Made by a program: the position numbers and the translations under genes | NCBI GenBank assembly: GCA_903929195.1 | Contig: CAIYTT010000175.1 | Span: 1 to 58,587 of the forward strand | Direction: 5' to 3' | From: an uncultured Bacteroidota bacterium | Lineage (GTDB): Bacteria; Bacteroidota; Bacteroidia; Chitinophagales; Chitinophagaceae | Length of the DNA stretch: 58,587 nt | Notes under the pieces: generated by a model | Seen by the model: the letters and a program-made list of their open reading frames with translations, nothing else | Told to the model about the DNA's origin: nothing | Databases searched by the model: none | Part shown: positions 45,159 to 55,202 of the stretch, in pieces | Layout: each line of letters opens with the position of its first letter | Numbering within the stretch: the first letter of the stretch is position 1

Positions 45159-46562
45159 ATGAAAAAACATTTAAAGATATTTTCTGCTTCTACCTTTCAA
45201 ATTGTTGGTAATCAGCTTTTAGGGCTATTGTTTTTTCTTTTATTATCCTCATTTTCCGAAAAAGACATTTTTGGAGATATAAATTGGTCTATTGCAGTTA
45301 CCATCACTATTTCTGTAATTCTAACATTTGGTTTCGACTATATTGTAGTAAGAAAAATTTCGGCAGGTGCAGACAAGCAAAGTATTGCCGGCACTTATTT
45401 GTTTCACACAGTAGCTTTATCTGCTATTTGTGTGTTGTTTATATCAATTCATTATTTTTTAGTGCCTACCTTTTATGTAAAACATAGTTTGTTTCTACCT
45501 ATATGCGTAAGTACCTTATTAAGTTTTATTTCAGGTCCGTTTAAATATTTGGCAATGGGCTGCGAAAAATTTTGGCATTTGGCATTCATGAATATTACTT
45601 CTAATTTAATTCGGTTTTTTTTTATAATAACAATCATTCTTATCAATAAGGTTACCGTACCTAATTTAGGGATGATGTTTATTGTTTCGGGTATAATAGA
45701 ATTAGTATTGTGCATATTTCTTGCATATAAAATTTTAAATAGTCCCTTAAGAATTGTTTTTAAATTAAAATTGTATTTCTCGCTTATTAAAGAATCTTTA
45801 CCCCAAACCGGAACGGTTCTACTTGATTCTGCATTTGCACGTATGGATTGGATATTATTAGGAATAATGAGTACTAAAGTATTTACTGCCGATTATTCAT
45901 TCTCTTATAAAGCATTTGAATCGTCTAGAATACCCTTATTAATAATTGCACCTATTTTATTACCTAAATTAGCAAGAATATATAGTAACGATGAAAATAT
46001 TAATGATGATAAAATACAACAATTAAATTCTTTGTGGAAAATAGAAAGTGTAATATGGGCTTTTATACCGTTAATATTAAATATTTGTTGGGTAGATATA
46101 GTTAATTTATTTACACATAATAAATACGGTGAAGAAACAAAATGGGTATATATGCTTTTGTCTATGGGCTTGCCCATGTTATTTATTAATAATTATCTAT
46201 GGACAATTGCTTTCGCCAAAGGGCATTTAAAATTAACTTTTATAATATCTGCATTTGTTACGGTTAGTAATATTGTTTTAAATATATTATTAATACCGCA
46301 ATTGCATGCAATTGGTGCTGCAATAGCATCTACCGTAAGTATTTTAATACAATTTTTGTTATATTATATTAATGTAAAAGAAAAACAATTGAAACTATCT
46401 TTATTAGAATTTATTAAAACCTTTATTATAGTTGCCGTAATAGTATGGAGTATTCAATACATTCATTTATTTTGGATTTGGAAATTATGTATAGCATTGT
46501 TTATTTTCATTATGATTTTAATACCCATGAAATTCTTTAAAAATATAAAATCAGTAAAATAA
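45159..46562 (+). CDS. Wzx-type polysaccharide flippase (MOP superfamily)
   Basis: A 467-residue membrane protein with about 12-14 spans. The N-terminus KIFSASTFQIVGNQLLGLLF and the central LPQTGTVLLDSAFARMDWIL match lipid-linked repeat-unit flippases. It should move an undecaprenyl-linked oligosaccharide to the periplasm. It is far (about 22 kb) from the main island and 120 bp upstream of a GT-C-like membrane gene, which suggests a second, Wzx-dependent glycan system. Confidence 0.87.
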   Translation: MKKHLKIFSASTFQIVGNQLLGLLFFLLLSSFSEKDIFGDINWSIAVTITISVILTFGFDYIVVRKISAGADKQSIAGTYLFHTVALSAICVLFISIHYFLVPTFYVKHSLFLPICVSTLLSFISGPFKYLAMGCEKFWHLAFMNITSNLIRFFFIITIILINKVTVPNLGMMFIVSGIIELVLCIFLAYKILNSPLRIVFKLKLYFSLIKESLPQTGTVLLDSAFARMDWILLGIMSTKVFTADYSFSYKAFESSRIPLLIIAPILLPKLARIYSNDENINDDKIQQLNSLWKIESVIWAFIPLILNICWVDIVNLFTHNKYGEETKWVYMLLSMGLPMLFINNYLWTIAFAKGHLKLTFIISAFVTVSNIVLNILLIPQLHAIGAAIASTVSILIQFLLYYINVKEKQLKLSLLEFIKTFIIVAVIVWSIQYIHLFWIWKLCIALFIFIMILIPMKFFKNIKSVK

Positions 46563-46682
46563 GTCTTGGGAATTCTACCTTGCATAATATAAACATTGCG
46601 AAATTTTTTATTGCCATAATTGTATTCAAACAATAATGACTACGTTTTTATTTGTAAAATTATTAGCTACTTTTGTTATAAT

Positions 46683-48239
46683 ATGAAAAAAACGAAACAA
46701 TATATTTGGATAATGTCGTTATTGGCTATTCCGATTATAATTTATTTGTATTTTTTAAAATGTAGAACCTATACGATTTATGGCGATGATTTATATTTAT
46801 ATCATAGTTTATTAAAGGCTAATAGTTTTTCAGAAATAATGGGTCTTTCTACAAATTATGAGAAATATAGACCAATATCAGTATTACTTACGAAGTTAGT
46901 TTTTGTATTATTTTATAAAAACCTTTCTGCTTATTATCTTTTTAATGTTGGCATACAAACTATTAATACTTATATTCTTGCTCTTATTCTTAATAAATTT
47001 CTGAAATCTCCATTTTTTGCACTTGCTTTTAGTCTTTTATATGGCTTAACTAGGTTTTCATTTTTTGTTACATCGCAAATTTACAATGGTGGGGTGTTGG
47101 AGGGCTTAGCTATAAGTTTCTTTTTATTATCATTATTTTTCATTCTGAATACTGTGATAAATATTGAATTTACAGAAAAAAAGATATTGTACAATTTTGC
47201 AATAAGCATTTTATTTGCAAATATGTGTATATATACACACGAAAGATACATTGTTTTATTCCCTTTTATTATTTTAGTTGCACTATTCTTTCCTTATGTT
47301 AAAAAAATAACGTTCTCAAATAAAATATTTATTTGTGCAATGGCAATAGCATCAATAGTATTAAATGTAGCAATAAAAAAATATGTTTATTCAATGCCTT
47401 TTTTTGTAGGTACAGGCGGCACAACTATTACTTTTTCTTTTTTATCAGCTGTTACCTATTTTTCACAGGCAGTTTTATGTATTTTTCAAATAAATATCGG
47501 GAATCTTTCACATACAGGTTCTCCTTTTACTGCTTTACCATTTTTACAACAAATTTTAGTACTGCTATTAACCGCTACGTTAGTAACGTTATTTATTTTG
47601 TATATAAAAAAGTATATAAAATTTTTATTTGCAAAATATGATGCAAATAAATACAATATAAAAATATTCATTTTATTGCCAATTCTTTTCATGTTTTGTC
47701 TTATACCCGCCATTGTTACTATTAGATTAGAACAGAGATGGTTACAGGCATCCTTTTGCGTTTTTATTATAATGATTGTTATTGCATTAAACGGTATTGA
47801 ATTTAAGGACATGCGTACTAAAAATAAAGTATTTATAGTATTTATACTCTACTTTATGATGATTGATGCTAATTATTTTAAAAGAGCAGTACCTAATTAT
47901 TATATTACCGATGCCCAAAATATGGCATATAAATTTGAACAAGCTATTAAAAATGGTACGATACACCCGGATACAAAAACAGTATATGTTTGGAGAAAAA
48001 AAACAGATGAAAACGATGACGGATGCTTAAAGTGGGATATAGGAGAGGGTTATATTTTTGAGTTTTATCAAAAAAACAGTAAAAAACTAATTTTTGCTGA
48101 TTCAACAACACACATACAAAGTGATAGTTTACTAAATGATTTGAGGCAAGATAATGCGCAAATATTATATGTAAAAAATGATGTTATTGATATAACTAAG
48201 CAATATTTAAAAGATACTTTAAGGCATTTTGAATATTAA
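46683..48239 (+). CDS. GT-C-like polytopic membrane protein
   Basis: A 518-residue protein with about 10-11 membrane spans. The first loop has YGDDLYLYHSLLKANSF and then YEKYRPISVLLT, an Asp-Asp plus Arg-Pro pattern like that of GT39/ArnT-type lipid-phosphosugar transferases. The last 110 residues are a soluble periplasmic tail. ATG at 46683 gives a natural positive-charged N-terminus. It may transfer a sugar onto the glycan delivered by the adjacent flippase. An O-antigen polymerase role is an alternative. Confidence 0.6.
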   Translation: MKKTKQYIWIMSLLAIPIIIYLYFLKCRTYTIYGDDLYLYHSLLKANSFSEIMGLSTNYEKYRPISVLLTKLVFVLFYKNLSAYYLFNVGIQTINTYILALILNKFLKSPFFALAFSLLYGLTRFSFFVTSQIYNGGVLEGLAISFFLLSLFFILNTVINIEFTEKKILYNFAISILFANMCIYTHERYIVLFPFIILVALFFPYVKKITFSNKIFICAMAIASIVLNVAIKKYVYSMPFFVGTGGTTITFSFLSAVTYFSQAVLCIFQINIGNLSHTGSPFTALPFLQQILVLLLTATLVTLFILYIKKYIKFLFAKYDANKYNIKIFILLPILFMFCLIPAIVTIRLEQRWLQASFCVFIIMIVIALNGIEFKDMRTKNKVFIVFILYFMMIDANYFKRAVPNYYITDAQNMAYKFEQAIKNGTIHPDTKTVYVWRKKTDENDDGCLKWDIGEGYIFEFYQKNSKKLIFADSTTHIQSDSLLNDLRQDNAQILYVKNDVIDITKQYLKDTLRHFEY

Positions 48240-48307
48240 TGAAATTATTTTTTTGTTTTTTACCCTCCTAATTTGTTAACTTCTTTTTGGATATTTTCTT
48301 TTATCTG

Positions 48308-48315
48308 TATCTTTA
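48308..48315 (+). promoter_or_regulatory. -7 box of the acyl-CoA dehydrogenase gene
   Basis: TATCTTTA with a TTG about 18 bp upstream in cTTTTTGGat. It overlaps an in-frame ATG at 48315, which supports translation from 48330. Confidence 0.4.
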
Positions 48316-48329
48316 TGAAAACTTATTTT

Positions 48330-50102
48330 ATGGAAACAAAAACAATGCAAAATATACAAGGTGGCGGCTTTTTAATACAAGAATCACTACCCGAAAATAC
48401 ATTTACTCCAGAGGACTTTTCCGAAGAACAATTAATGGTGCAGGGAATTTGTAATGAATTCTTGAAAAAAGAAGTTTTACCACATTTAGTAGAATTAGAT
48501 GCACAACAAGCAGGTCTTATGCCTTCTCTTATTGAAAAAGCCGGTGAATTAGGTTTGCTTGGTGCTGCTTTTCCGGAGGAGTTTGGCGGGTTGGGCAAAG
48601 ATTTTGTTACAGCCACACTTATAAATGATAGTCTTGGTGCCGGGCATTCTTTTGCAGTAGCTATGTCGGCACATAATGGCATTGGCTCGTTGCCAATTTT
48701 ATATTTTGGTACACAGGCACAAAAAGAAAAATATATACCTAAGTTGGCAACCGGCGAAATGAAAGGTGCTTATGCACTAACAGAGCCGGGGTCGGGTAGT
48801 GATGCATTAGGGGCTAAAACAACAGCTAAATTAAGCGAAGATGGAACAAAATATATATTAAATGGGCAAAAAATATGGATAACAAATGCAGGCTTTGCTG
48901 ATGTATTTACTGTGTTTGCTAAATTAGACGGTACTCAATTTTCTGCATTTATTGTAGAAAAAGGCACTCCCGGCTTATCTTATGGAGAAGAAGAACATAA
49001 AATGGGCATTAAAGGTTCCAGCACAAGACAGTTGTTTTTTGAAAACTGTATTATTCCTAAAGAAAACTTACTTGGCGAAATAGGCAAAGGACACCTTATT
49101 GCATTTAATATATTAAATATTGGCAGGCTTAAATTATGTGCTGCTACTACAGGGGCTTCAAAATTAGCTATTCATACTTCTATTGTTTATGCCAAAACTC
49201 GTGAGCAGTTTAAAACACCAATAGCAAATTTTGGTGCCATTCAACATAAATTGGCAGAAATGGCTATTAGAACCTTTGCAGCGGAAGCCGCTTTGTTTCG
49301 TACTGCACAATGGATAGACGATAAAGAACAGGCTCTACTAAATGAAGGAAAGGGTATGGGGGCTTTATTGGGTGCTGCGGAAGAATATGCTATAGAATGT
49401 GCTATGCTTAAAGTTTTAGGGTCGGAATGTATAGACTATGTTGTAGATGAGGGCGTACAAATACATGGTGGTAATGGGTTTTCGGATGAATATAATATTT
49501 CTCGTGCCTACCGCGATAGCCGTATCAATCGAATTTTTGAAGGTACTAATGAAATAAACAGACTGCTTGTGTTAGATATGTACCTGAAAAGAGCTATGAA
49601 AGGACGTATAAATTTAATGAGTGCTGCTATGGGCGTGCAAAAAGAACTTACCTCAATGCCCGATTTTGGCACAGACGATGCTCCATTTGCCGAAGAGAAA
49701 AAAGCAATTGCTAATTTTAAAAAAGCAATATTGATGTGTGCCGGTGCTGCAGTGCAAACTCTTATGATGCAAATAGAACACGAACAAGAAATACTTATGA
49801 ATATTGCAGATATGCTTATTGATACTTTTCAGGCTGAAAGTGTTTTATTGCGTACTATGAAAATGACGCAGAATAACAATCTGAACGCTTCTTTTGCTTT
49901 AGACATTACCCGTACGTTTATTTACGATGCAGCAGATAGAATAAATGTTGCAGGTAAATGTGCCATCAACTCGTTTGCCAGTGGAGATGAACAACGTATG
50001 ATGCTTATGGGTATGAAAAGATTTACAAAAGTATCGAGTTATAACACTAAAGAGGCTCGCAAATGTATAGCATCAAGATTAATAGAGACAGAAAACTTAT
50101 AA
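48330..50102 (+). CDS. Acyl-CoA dehydrogenase
   Basis: A 590-residue flavoenzyme, longer than the usual 380-400 residues, like VLCAD/FadE-type enzymes of Bacteroidota. YALTEPGSGSDALGAKTTA binds FAD, IWITNAGFADVFTVFAKL and IMGIKGSSTRQLFFENC-like KGSSTRQLFFENC form the core, and GGNGFSDEYNISRAYRDSR plus RIFEGTNEINRL hold the catalytic Glu region. An extra helical C-terminal domain of about 180 residues follows. First step of fatty-acid beta-oxidation; electrons to ETF. Confidence 0.93.
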   Translation: METKTMQNIQGGGFLIQESLPENTFTPEDFSEEQLMVQGICNEFLKKEVLPHLVELDAQQAGLMPSLIEKAGELGLLGAAFPEEFGGLGKDFVTATLINDSLGAGHSFAVAMSAHNGIGSLPILYFGTQAQKEKYIPKLATGEMKGAYALTEPGSGSDALGAKTTAKLSEDGTKYILNGQKIWITNAGFADVFTVFAKLDGTQFSAFIVEKGTPGLSYGEEEHKMGIKGSSTRQLFFENCIIPKENLLGEIGKGHLIAFNILNIGRLKLCAATTGASKLAIHTSIVYAKTREQFKTPIANFGAIQHKLAEMAIRTFAAEAALFRTAQWIDDKEQALLNEGKGMGALLGAAEEYAIECAMLKVLGSECIDYVVDEGVQIHGGNGFSDEYNISRAYRDSRINRIFEGTNEINRLLVLDMYLKRAMKGRINLMSAAMGVQKELTSMPDFGTDDAPFAEEKKAIANFKKAILMCAGAAVQTLMMQIEHEQEILMNIADMLIDTFQAESVLLRTMKMTQNNNLNASFALDITRTFIYDAADRINVAGKCAINSFASGDEQRMMLMGMKRFTKVSSYNTKEARKCIASRLIETENL

Positions 50103-50135
50103 AATACCTATTTTGTAAGTAATAGTTGCCTTAGG

Positions 50136-50199
50136 AAAAATTAGAAGTGTGATATTGTTTTTGTATATGTTATAAAACAATATCACACTTCTAATTTTT
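50136..50199. terminator. Bidirectional terminator
   Basis: Perfect 25-bp arms (aaaaattagaagtgtgatat... and complement) around a short loop between two convergent genes. The right arm includes the stop codon of the minus-strand gene. Confidence 0.88.
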
Positions 50200-50913
50200 G
50201 ATGAATTTTTCGGTTTGAGTCAAATTTCCTTGTTGGTCAAAAAACCGGATGAAATATACACCCTTAGAGTAATTATTAATATTAATAGTTGCAAAGTTAT
50301 CGGCAACTTCTTTTGTTGAAACAATACAACCATCCATATTAAGTACTTCAACATGAGTGGCACTAATTCTATTGCTCCAACTAATATTTAATAGATTGTT
50401 TGCCGGATTTGGATATAAAACGACTGCTGCTTTAGATTGTGTAACTTCAGGAACACCTGATATTCCATTGAATTTTACGATATAAGTTAAGGTATCTATA
50501 TTCGTGGATTTTGTAGAGTTTTTTAATCGAACTCTAACAATATGAGTACCCAATGTATCGCCTGAGTAAGGTTCCATATAAAAGCGGAATGTTTTTGGTG
50601 CACCTGCTACATAAGGATTGGAGGTTCTTATTCTATTGGTTAGTACTGTGTCTAAAAGCGTATTTAAAGGATAACTAATAAAATTATCGCAAAAGCCAGA
50701 TATTGCTCTCCAGTCCATAGGGAAATCGGTATAAAAAACATTCCAAAGTATGGTAACACTTGCAGTATCTACTTTAACAGTATCATCTACAAAAGCCGGG
50801 GCATTAGGATATATATAAAACGAATCTTGTTGTACGGTAAAAATCTGTGCATTAGTCTGCTTAGGACACCAAATGAGAGCAATAAGGAGTGTAAAAAGGA
50901 CTATTTTTTTCAT
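50191..50913 (-). CDS. T9SS cargo protein with type A C-terminal sorting domain
   Basis: A 240-residue secreted protein. The signal peptide is MKKIVLFTLLIALIWCPKQTNA. The last 80 residues form the type A sorting domain: VVLYPNPANNLLNISW, then VLNMDGCIV, YSKGVYFIRF and a final Lys-rich strand. This directs export by the gliding/type IX machinery. The central 130 residues are a beta-rich domain without known function. Start at 50913 is chosen at the signal peptide. Confidence 0.88.
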   Translation of the reverse strand: MKKIVLFTLLIALIWCPKQTNAQIFTVQQDSFYIYPNAPAFVDDTVKVDTASVTILWNVFYTDFPMDWRAISGFCDNFISYPLNTLLDTVLTNRIRTSNPYVAGAPKTFRFYMEPYSGDTLGTHIVRVRLKNSTKSTNIDTLTYIVKFNGISGVPEVTQSKAAVVLYPNPANNLLNISWSNRISATHVEVLNMDGCIVSTKEVADNFATININNYSKGVYFIRFFDQQGNLTQTEKFIKN

Positions 50914-51035
50914 AATTCTTAATTCTTTTAGTAAAATTACAGCATGAAAGTAGGTATTATAATGATATATACAAAACAAAAGGATAAATTAAAATTATTA
51001 CAGATTATAAAGATACTAATAAACGATAATTAAAC

Positions 51036-52034
51036 TCATAAAGCCGGAGCATCTTCTTCATAAATTGTTTGCAATAGTGTTTGCCCTACTGCTTTTAAAG
51101 TTGTTTTATCAATAATATTTAAATCATCGGCATGAGTATGCCAATGGGGAGCAAAAGGTTTATCCGGGTCGGTGCTAAGGTTAATAATATCAATCGTTTT
51201 TATGCCTGTTATACGGTTAACAGGAACGTGGTCATCGGTTATTGCTGCGGCATTGGTATAAATGAAAAAAGAAGAGTAGCCTGCATGTCCTGCCGCTTGC
51301 CAAACTTTTTGTTGTATATCATTAGCAAATTGAGATGACAAGCCCTCTAAAGGGAATTGAGCATTACGAGCACCTACCATATCCAATAATATTCCATAAG
51401 CAGCCTTATAGCCTGCAACATGCGGGTTATGAGCCCAATATTGAGTACCCAAGCAATAAGATTCTTCGCCCCATTCACTTCTGCCAAAGTCTTCTACATC
51501 AGTAAATAATATATCAATACCTGTATTAGCAGACAGATGTTGTTGTTGCAGTTCTCTTGCTACCTCTATTAATACACCAACACCACTACCGGCATCATCG
51601 GCAGCAATTATAGGTTTCTCTTTGTCTTTTGTATCGTTATCTGCCCAGGGGCGGCTGTCCCAATGCGTAAGAAAAAGAATGCGTTTGGGTGCGGTAGGGT
51701 TAATAACTCCAATTAAATTGATACAAGGCAGCATTTTACCATCACCGCTTTTTACAGTTGTTTTTTGCTCATAAACCGTATCGCAAAATTGTTTCAATTC
51801 AGCAAGCATCCATTGGGCACATTTAGTTTGTGCATCACTACCCGGTGTGCGAGGTCCTAAAGTAGTTTGATACGCAACATAGCTATAGGCACTGTCTGCA
51901 TTAAAAACAGGCACTTTTATTTGTGGTATCGGTTTACTGTTATTCGTTTCTGCTTCATTTTTATTTACGGAATCATTGCAAGCAGAAAGAATAAGAAAAA
52001 CAGAAGCTATTAATATTGGTATGATTGGTTTCAT
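51036..52034 (-). CDS. M28-family zinc lipoprotein, glutaminyl-cyclase-like
   Basis: A 332-residue lipoprotein ([11 protein letters not shown] lipobox). [14 protein letters not shown] is close to the form seen in glutaminyl-peptide cyclotransferases; [11 protein letters not shown] has the bridging Asp, FTDVEDFG the acidic ligand, and [10 protein letters not shown] the His. QC enzymes convert N-terminal Gln to pyroglutamate on exported proteins, which in Bacteroidota is widespread in the periplasm. A true M28 aminopeptidase is the alternative. Confidence 0.85.
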   Translation of the reverse strand: MKPIIPILIASVFLILSACNDSVNKNEAETNNSKPIPQIKVPVFNADSAYSYVAYQTTLGPRTPGSDAQTKCAQWMLAELKQFCDTVYEQKTTVKSGDGKMLPCINLIGVINPTAPKRILFLTHWDSRPWADNDTKDKEKPIIAADDAGSGVGVLIEVARELQQQHLSANTGIDILFTDVEDFGRSEWGEESYCLGTQYWAHNPHVAGYKAAYGILLDMVGARNAQFPLEGLSSQFANDIQQKVWQAAGHAGYSSFFIYTNAAAITDDHVPVNRITGIKTIDIINLSTDPDKPFAPHWHTHADDLNIIDKTTLKAVGQTLLQTIYEEDAPAL

Positions 52035-52066
52035 GTTTGGTTATTTGCGAATTTTACTATTCCTTT

Positions 52067-53086
52067 CTACTCCTCCACACTTACTGGCAATTCTCTTGGT
52101 TTAAATTGTTTCATTGCCTTTGCAATTGCTGCAATGTGGAGTGGAGTAGTGCCGCAGCAACCACCAACTAAATTAACCCATACCTCTCTTGCAAACTCCG
52201 ATACGGTTGCACACATGGTTTCGGGTGTTTCGTCATATTCCCCCATTGCATTAGGCAAACCCGCATTAGGGTATGCACTCACATAACATGCCGCCAGTTC
52301 AGACAACTCTTGAATATAAGGTCTCATTTGTTCTGCACCTAAAGCACAGTTTAAGCCGATACTTATAGGGTTGGCATGCATTATGGAAATATAAAAAGCT
52401 TCTAATGTTTGTCCGCTTAGTGTTCTACCCGATGCATCGGTAATAGTACCTGAAATCATTACCGGTAATCTTTCTTTTTTTGTTTCTACAAAATATTTAT
52501 TAATAGCATATATAGCAGCTTTTGCATTCAACGTGTCAAAAATTGTTTCTACAAGTAAAATATCTGCACCGCCATCTACTAAGCCACTAATTTGTTCATA
52601 ATAAGCATCGGCAACCTCATCGAACGTAACTGCACGGTAACCGGGGTTATTAACATCGGGAGATAAAGACAGCGTTTTATTCATGGGGCCGATTGCACCG
52701 GCTACAAAACAATCTTTGTTACCGGTTTCTTCTTTAAATTCTTTTACCGCTTCTTTAGCAATTTTTGCTGCTTCATAATTTATTTCATAAGCCAAAGACT
52801 GCATATCATAATCGGCCAAAGAAATTACTTGCCCATTAAACGTGTTTGTTTCTAATATATTTGCTCCTGCTTGCAGATATTGTTTGTGTATTTCTTTAAT
52901 TATATTTGGTTTTGTTAAGCATAAAAGGTCATTGTTTCCTTTTACATCTTTATGCCAGTTTTTAAATCTTTCGCCTCTATAATCACTTTCCTCTAATTGA
53001 TAACGTTGTATCATTGTACCCATTGCCCCATCAATAATTACTATTTTTTGGTTCAATAATTCTTTTAATCTTGTCTCGGTATTCAT
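52067..53086 (-). CDS. Homocysteine S-methyltransferase domain of methionine synthase (MetH N-terminal module)
   Basis: A 339-residue protein equal to the first domain of Met[17 protein letters not shown] opens it; [11 protein letters not shown] and [12 protein letters not shown] give the three Zn-binding Cys. The folate, cobalamin and reactivation domains (about 850 residues more) are absent, and the downstream gene is an unrelated peptidase. Bacteroidota often split MetH in two genes; here the second half is not in the window. Preceded by a TACCTTTG box (53111-53118) and a clear GGAGG. Confidence 0.9.
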   Translation of the reverse strand: MNTETRLKELLNQKIVIIDGAMGTMIQRYQLEESDYRGERFKNWHKDVKGNNDLLCLTKPNIIKEIHKQYLQAGANILETNTFNGQVISLADYDMQSLAYEINYEAAKIAKEAVKEFKEETGNKDCFVAGAIGPMNKTLSLSPDVNNPGYRAVTFDEVADAYYEQISGLVDGGADILLVETIFDTLNAKAAIYAINKYFVETKKERLPVMISGTITDASGRTLSGQTLEAFYISIMHANPISIGLNCALGAEQMRPYIQELSELAACYVSAYPNAGLPNAMGEYDETPETMCATVSEFAREVWVNLVGGCCGTTPLHIAAIAKAMKQFKPRELPVSVEE

Positions 53087-53088
53087 AA

Positions 53089-53118
53089 TAACCCTCCTTT
53101 TTTAATAACCCAAAGGTA
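53089..53118 (-). promoter_or_regulatory. -7 box and strong Shine-Dalgarno of the methionine synthase module
   Basis: Minus-strand TACCTTTG (53111-53118) followed by GGAGG about six bases before the ATG. A strong GGAGG is rare in this phylum, whose genes here mostly lack one. Confidence 0.5.
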
Positions 53119-53268
53119 TAACTAATTACTTATCTCATTATTTATGTTTTCAATGTTTGCTTATTTGTAACAAAATTTATTTGTTTGTTTTTTAAACAAT
53201 TAGCTGAAAAACATAAATAAAATTGTACTTTAGCCCTCAAAAATAATTCTTTAATTTTTGATGCCTGT

Positions 53269-53538
53269 ATGAGAAATAAAATAATATTATTTATATTTTC
53301 ACTTTTTATTGTACTATTAGAGTTTAGTAGTTGTGCACATAGCCCCACATCGCATCGTTCAAGTCATTCTTATAGGTCAACTCGACATTCTAATAATTAC
53401 AGACATTATAGAAGGTGGCATAATTCCAGCCAATCTCGCAGGGGTAGCACTTATTTCTTTAAGCCTAAAAAACATTATGGTGCAAGGCATGTAAGAGGTT
53501 ATTCTAAGCGGCATAATTATTCCGGTTGGTACAAATAG
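53269..53538 (+). CDS. Small Ser/Arg/His/Tyr-rich lipoprotein
   Basis: An 89-residue protein. A signal peptide ends at a lipobox-like Cys (LEFSSCAHS). The mature 68 residues are almost only Ser, Arg, His, Tyr, Asn and Gly and end RGYSKRHNYSGWYK. No family recognised. The composition suggests metal or nucleic-acid/polyanion binding, but nothing proves it. Gene status rests on the clean signal peptide and start. Confidence 0.6.
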   Translation: MRNKIILFIFSLFIVLLEFSSCAHSPTSHRSSHSYRSTRHSNNYRHYRRWHNSSQSRRGSTYFFKPKKHYGARHVRGYSKRHNYSGWYK

Positions 53539-53717
53539 AATTGTATATTTAATTTTTCTAAACGACAATGTATTTAAATAACAATTTGAGTAATAATAAT
53601 TATTTCGTGTTTTTAGGAATATTCTGATATTTGGTAATTCTTTGCTATATAAAGATAGTTGCATAAATAATTTTGCAAAAAGTAAACTCTATAATTAATA
53701 TAATTTTATTTTAAGTA

Positions 53718-55202
53718 ATGATATTCATAAATAAAATACACGCTATATTTAATACATTTTCTAATAAAAATGCATTTTGTATTAAGAATAAATATTATTC
53801 ATATTCGGAATTTTATTCTCAAATATTTTCTATTTCTAAAAAAATTGAAATAGAATGTAAAAACCAACAAAGAATTGGTATTATAGCAAGCGATGATATA
53901 GAAACTTATGCAGCAATCTTGGCTTGTCTATTAACCGGTAAAACATATATCCCTCTTCACCCGCATCAACCAAGCGATAGAATACAACAAATTATTAATC
54001 AGGCAGGTATTGAGTATCTTTTGTCTAAATCTACTGATTATTCTTTTGATGGTATTGAGTTGATTAATATTGAAAATAATGGTGAAGAAGTAAATAATTC
54101 TGTGTTAAAAATTCCTGACGAATCAATTGCCTACACGTATGCATATATTTTATTTACTTCGGGTAGTACCGGTGTTCCTAAAGGTGTGCCAATAACATAT
54201 AGGAATTTAGATTCTTTTGTTGAAGCTTTTTTTGCATTGGGCTATAAGCATAATGAAGATGATAGATTTTTACAAATGTTCGACCTTACGTTTGACCTTT
54301 CTATCATGTCTTATCTAATTCCTTTATGTATAGGTGCGTGCGTTTATACAATACCGGATACAGGTACAAAGTTCACAAACGTTTATTCCACTTTAGAAGA
54401 ACATGCTATTACGTTTGCTTTAATGGTGCCTTCTATTATTACCTATTTAAGACCTTATTTTAATGAAATAAATCTGCCACATTTAAAATATTCTTTGTTT
54501 TGTGGAGAGGCATTATATAAAGATGTTGTATGTGAATGGGCTAAATGCGTGCCTAATGCTATTATTGAAAATGTATATGGACCTACAGAAGCAACCATTT
54601 TCTGCCTTACATACCCTCTCAACAATATAGAGGAATTGGAGGAATATAATAGCATGTTGTCTATTGGCAAGCCAATGCAGGGTATGGAAGCAATTGTTGT
54701 AGATGAAAATAAGAACCAAATTACAAATGGCACAAAAGGTGAATTATGTTTGTTTGGATTACAATTAACCCCCGGGTATTTAAATAACGAACGAAATAAA
54801 GAATCTTTTTTTGAACTGAACAATAAAAAATATTATAAAACAGGCGATATTGCATTCATTAACGATAAAGGTAATTTTTTGTATTGTGGACGGGTTGACC
54901 ATCAAGTTAAAATACAGGGATTTAGAGTAGAACTCAGCGAAATTGAATTTCATTTAAGAAAAATAACAAATGATATTAACTTAGTTGTTCTGGCTATTGG
55001 CAATCAAAATGGTTTTAATCAGCTATTTGCTGTTTTTGAAACAGAAATGCAAAATATGGAACATATAATTGATGATTTGAAACAAAAGGTACCGGCATAC
55101 ATGATTCCATCTGAAATACATTTTGTTTCATCTTTTCCTTTAAATAGTAATGGCAAAACAGATAGAAATAAACTTAAAGAACTAATTCAGCAATCAAAAT
55201 GA
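53718..55202 (+). CDS. Amino-acid adenylation enzyme (DltA-like), second module
   Basis: A 494-residue AMP-binding enzyme. A3 LFTSGSTGVPKG (about 149-160), A4 MFDLTFDLSIMSY with the amino-group Asp, A5 NVYGPTEATIF, A7 YKTGDIAF, A8 GRVDHQVKIQGFRVE and A10 NSNGKTDR with the catalytic Lys are all present. It should charge the carrier protein encoded at 55863. Its stop overlaps the start of the GNAT gene (ATGA), so the two are coupled. Similar in kind to the enzyme at 10477 but clearly divergent. Confidence 0.88.
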   Translation: MIFINKIHAIFNTFSNKNAFCIKNKYYSYSEFYSQIFSISKKIEIECKNQQRIGIIASDDIETYAAILACLLTGKTYIPLHPHQPSDRIQQIINQAGIEYLLSKSTDYSFDGIELINIENNGEEVNNSVLKIPDESIAYTYAYILFTSGSTGVPKGVPITYRNLDSFVEAFFALGYKHNEDDRFLQMFDLTFDLSIMSYLIPLCIGACVYTIPDTGTKFTNVYSTLEEHAITFALMVPSIITYLRPYFNEINLPHLKYSLFCGEALYKDVVCEWAKCVPNAIIENVYGPTEATIFCLTYPLNNIEELEEYNSMLSIGKPMQGMEAIVVDENKNQITNGTKGELCLFGLQLTPGYLNNERNKESFFELNNKKYYKTGDIAFINDKGNFLYCGRVDHQVKIQGFRVELSEIEFHLRKITNDINLVVLAIGNQNGFNQLFAVFETEMQNMEHIIDDLKQKVPAYMIPSEIHFVSSFPLNSNGKTDRNKLKELIQQSK

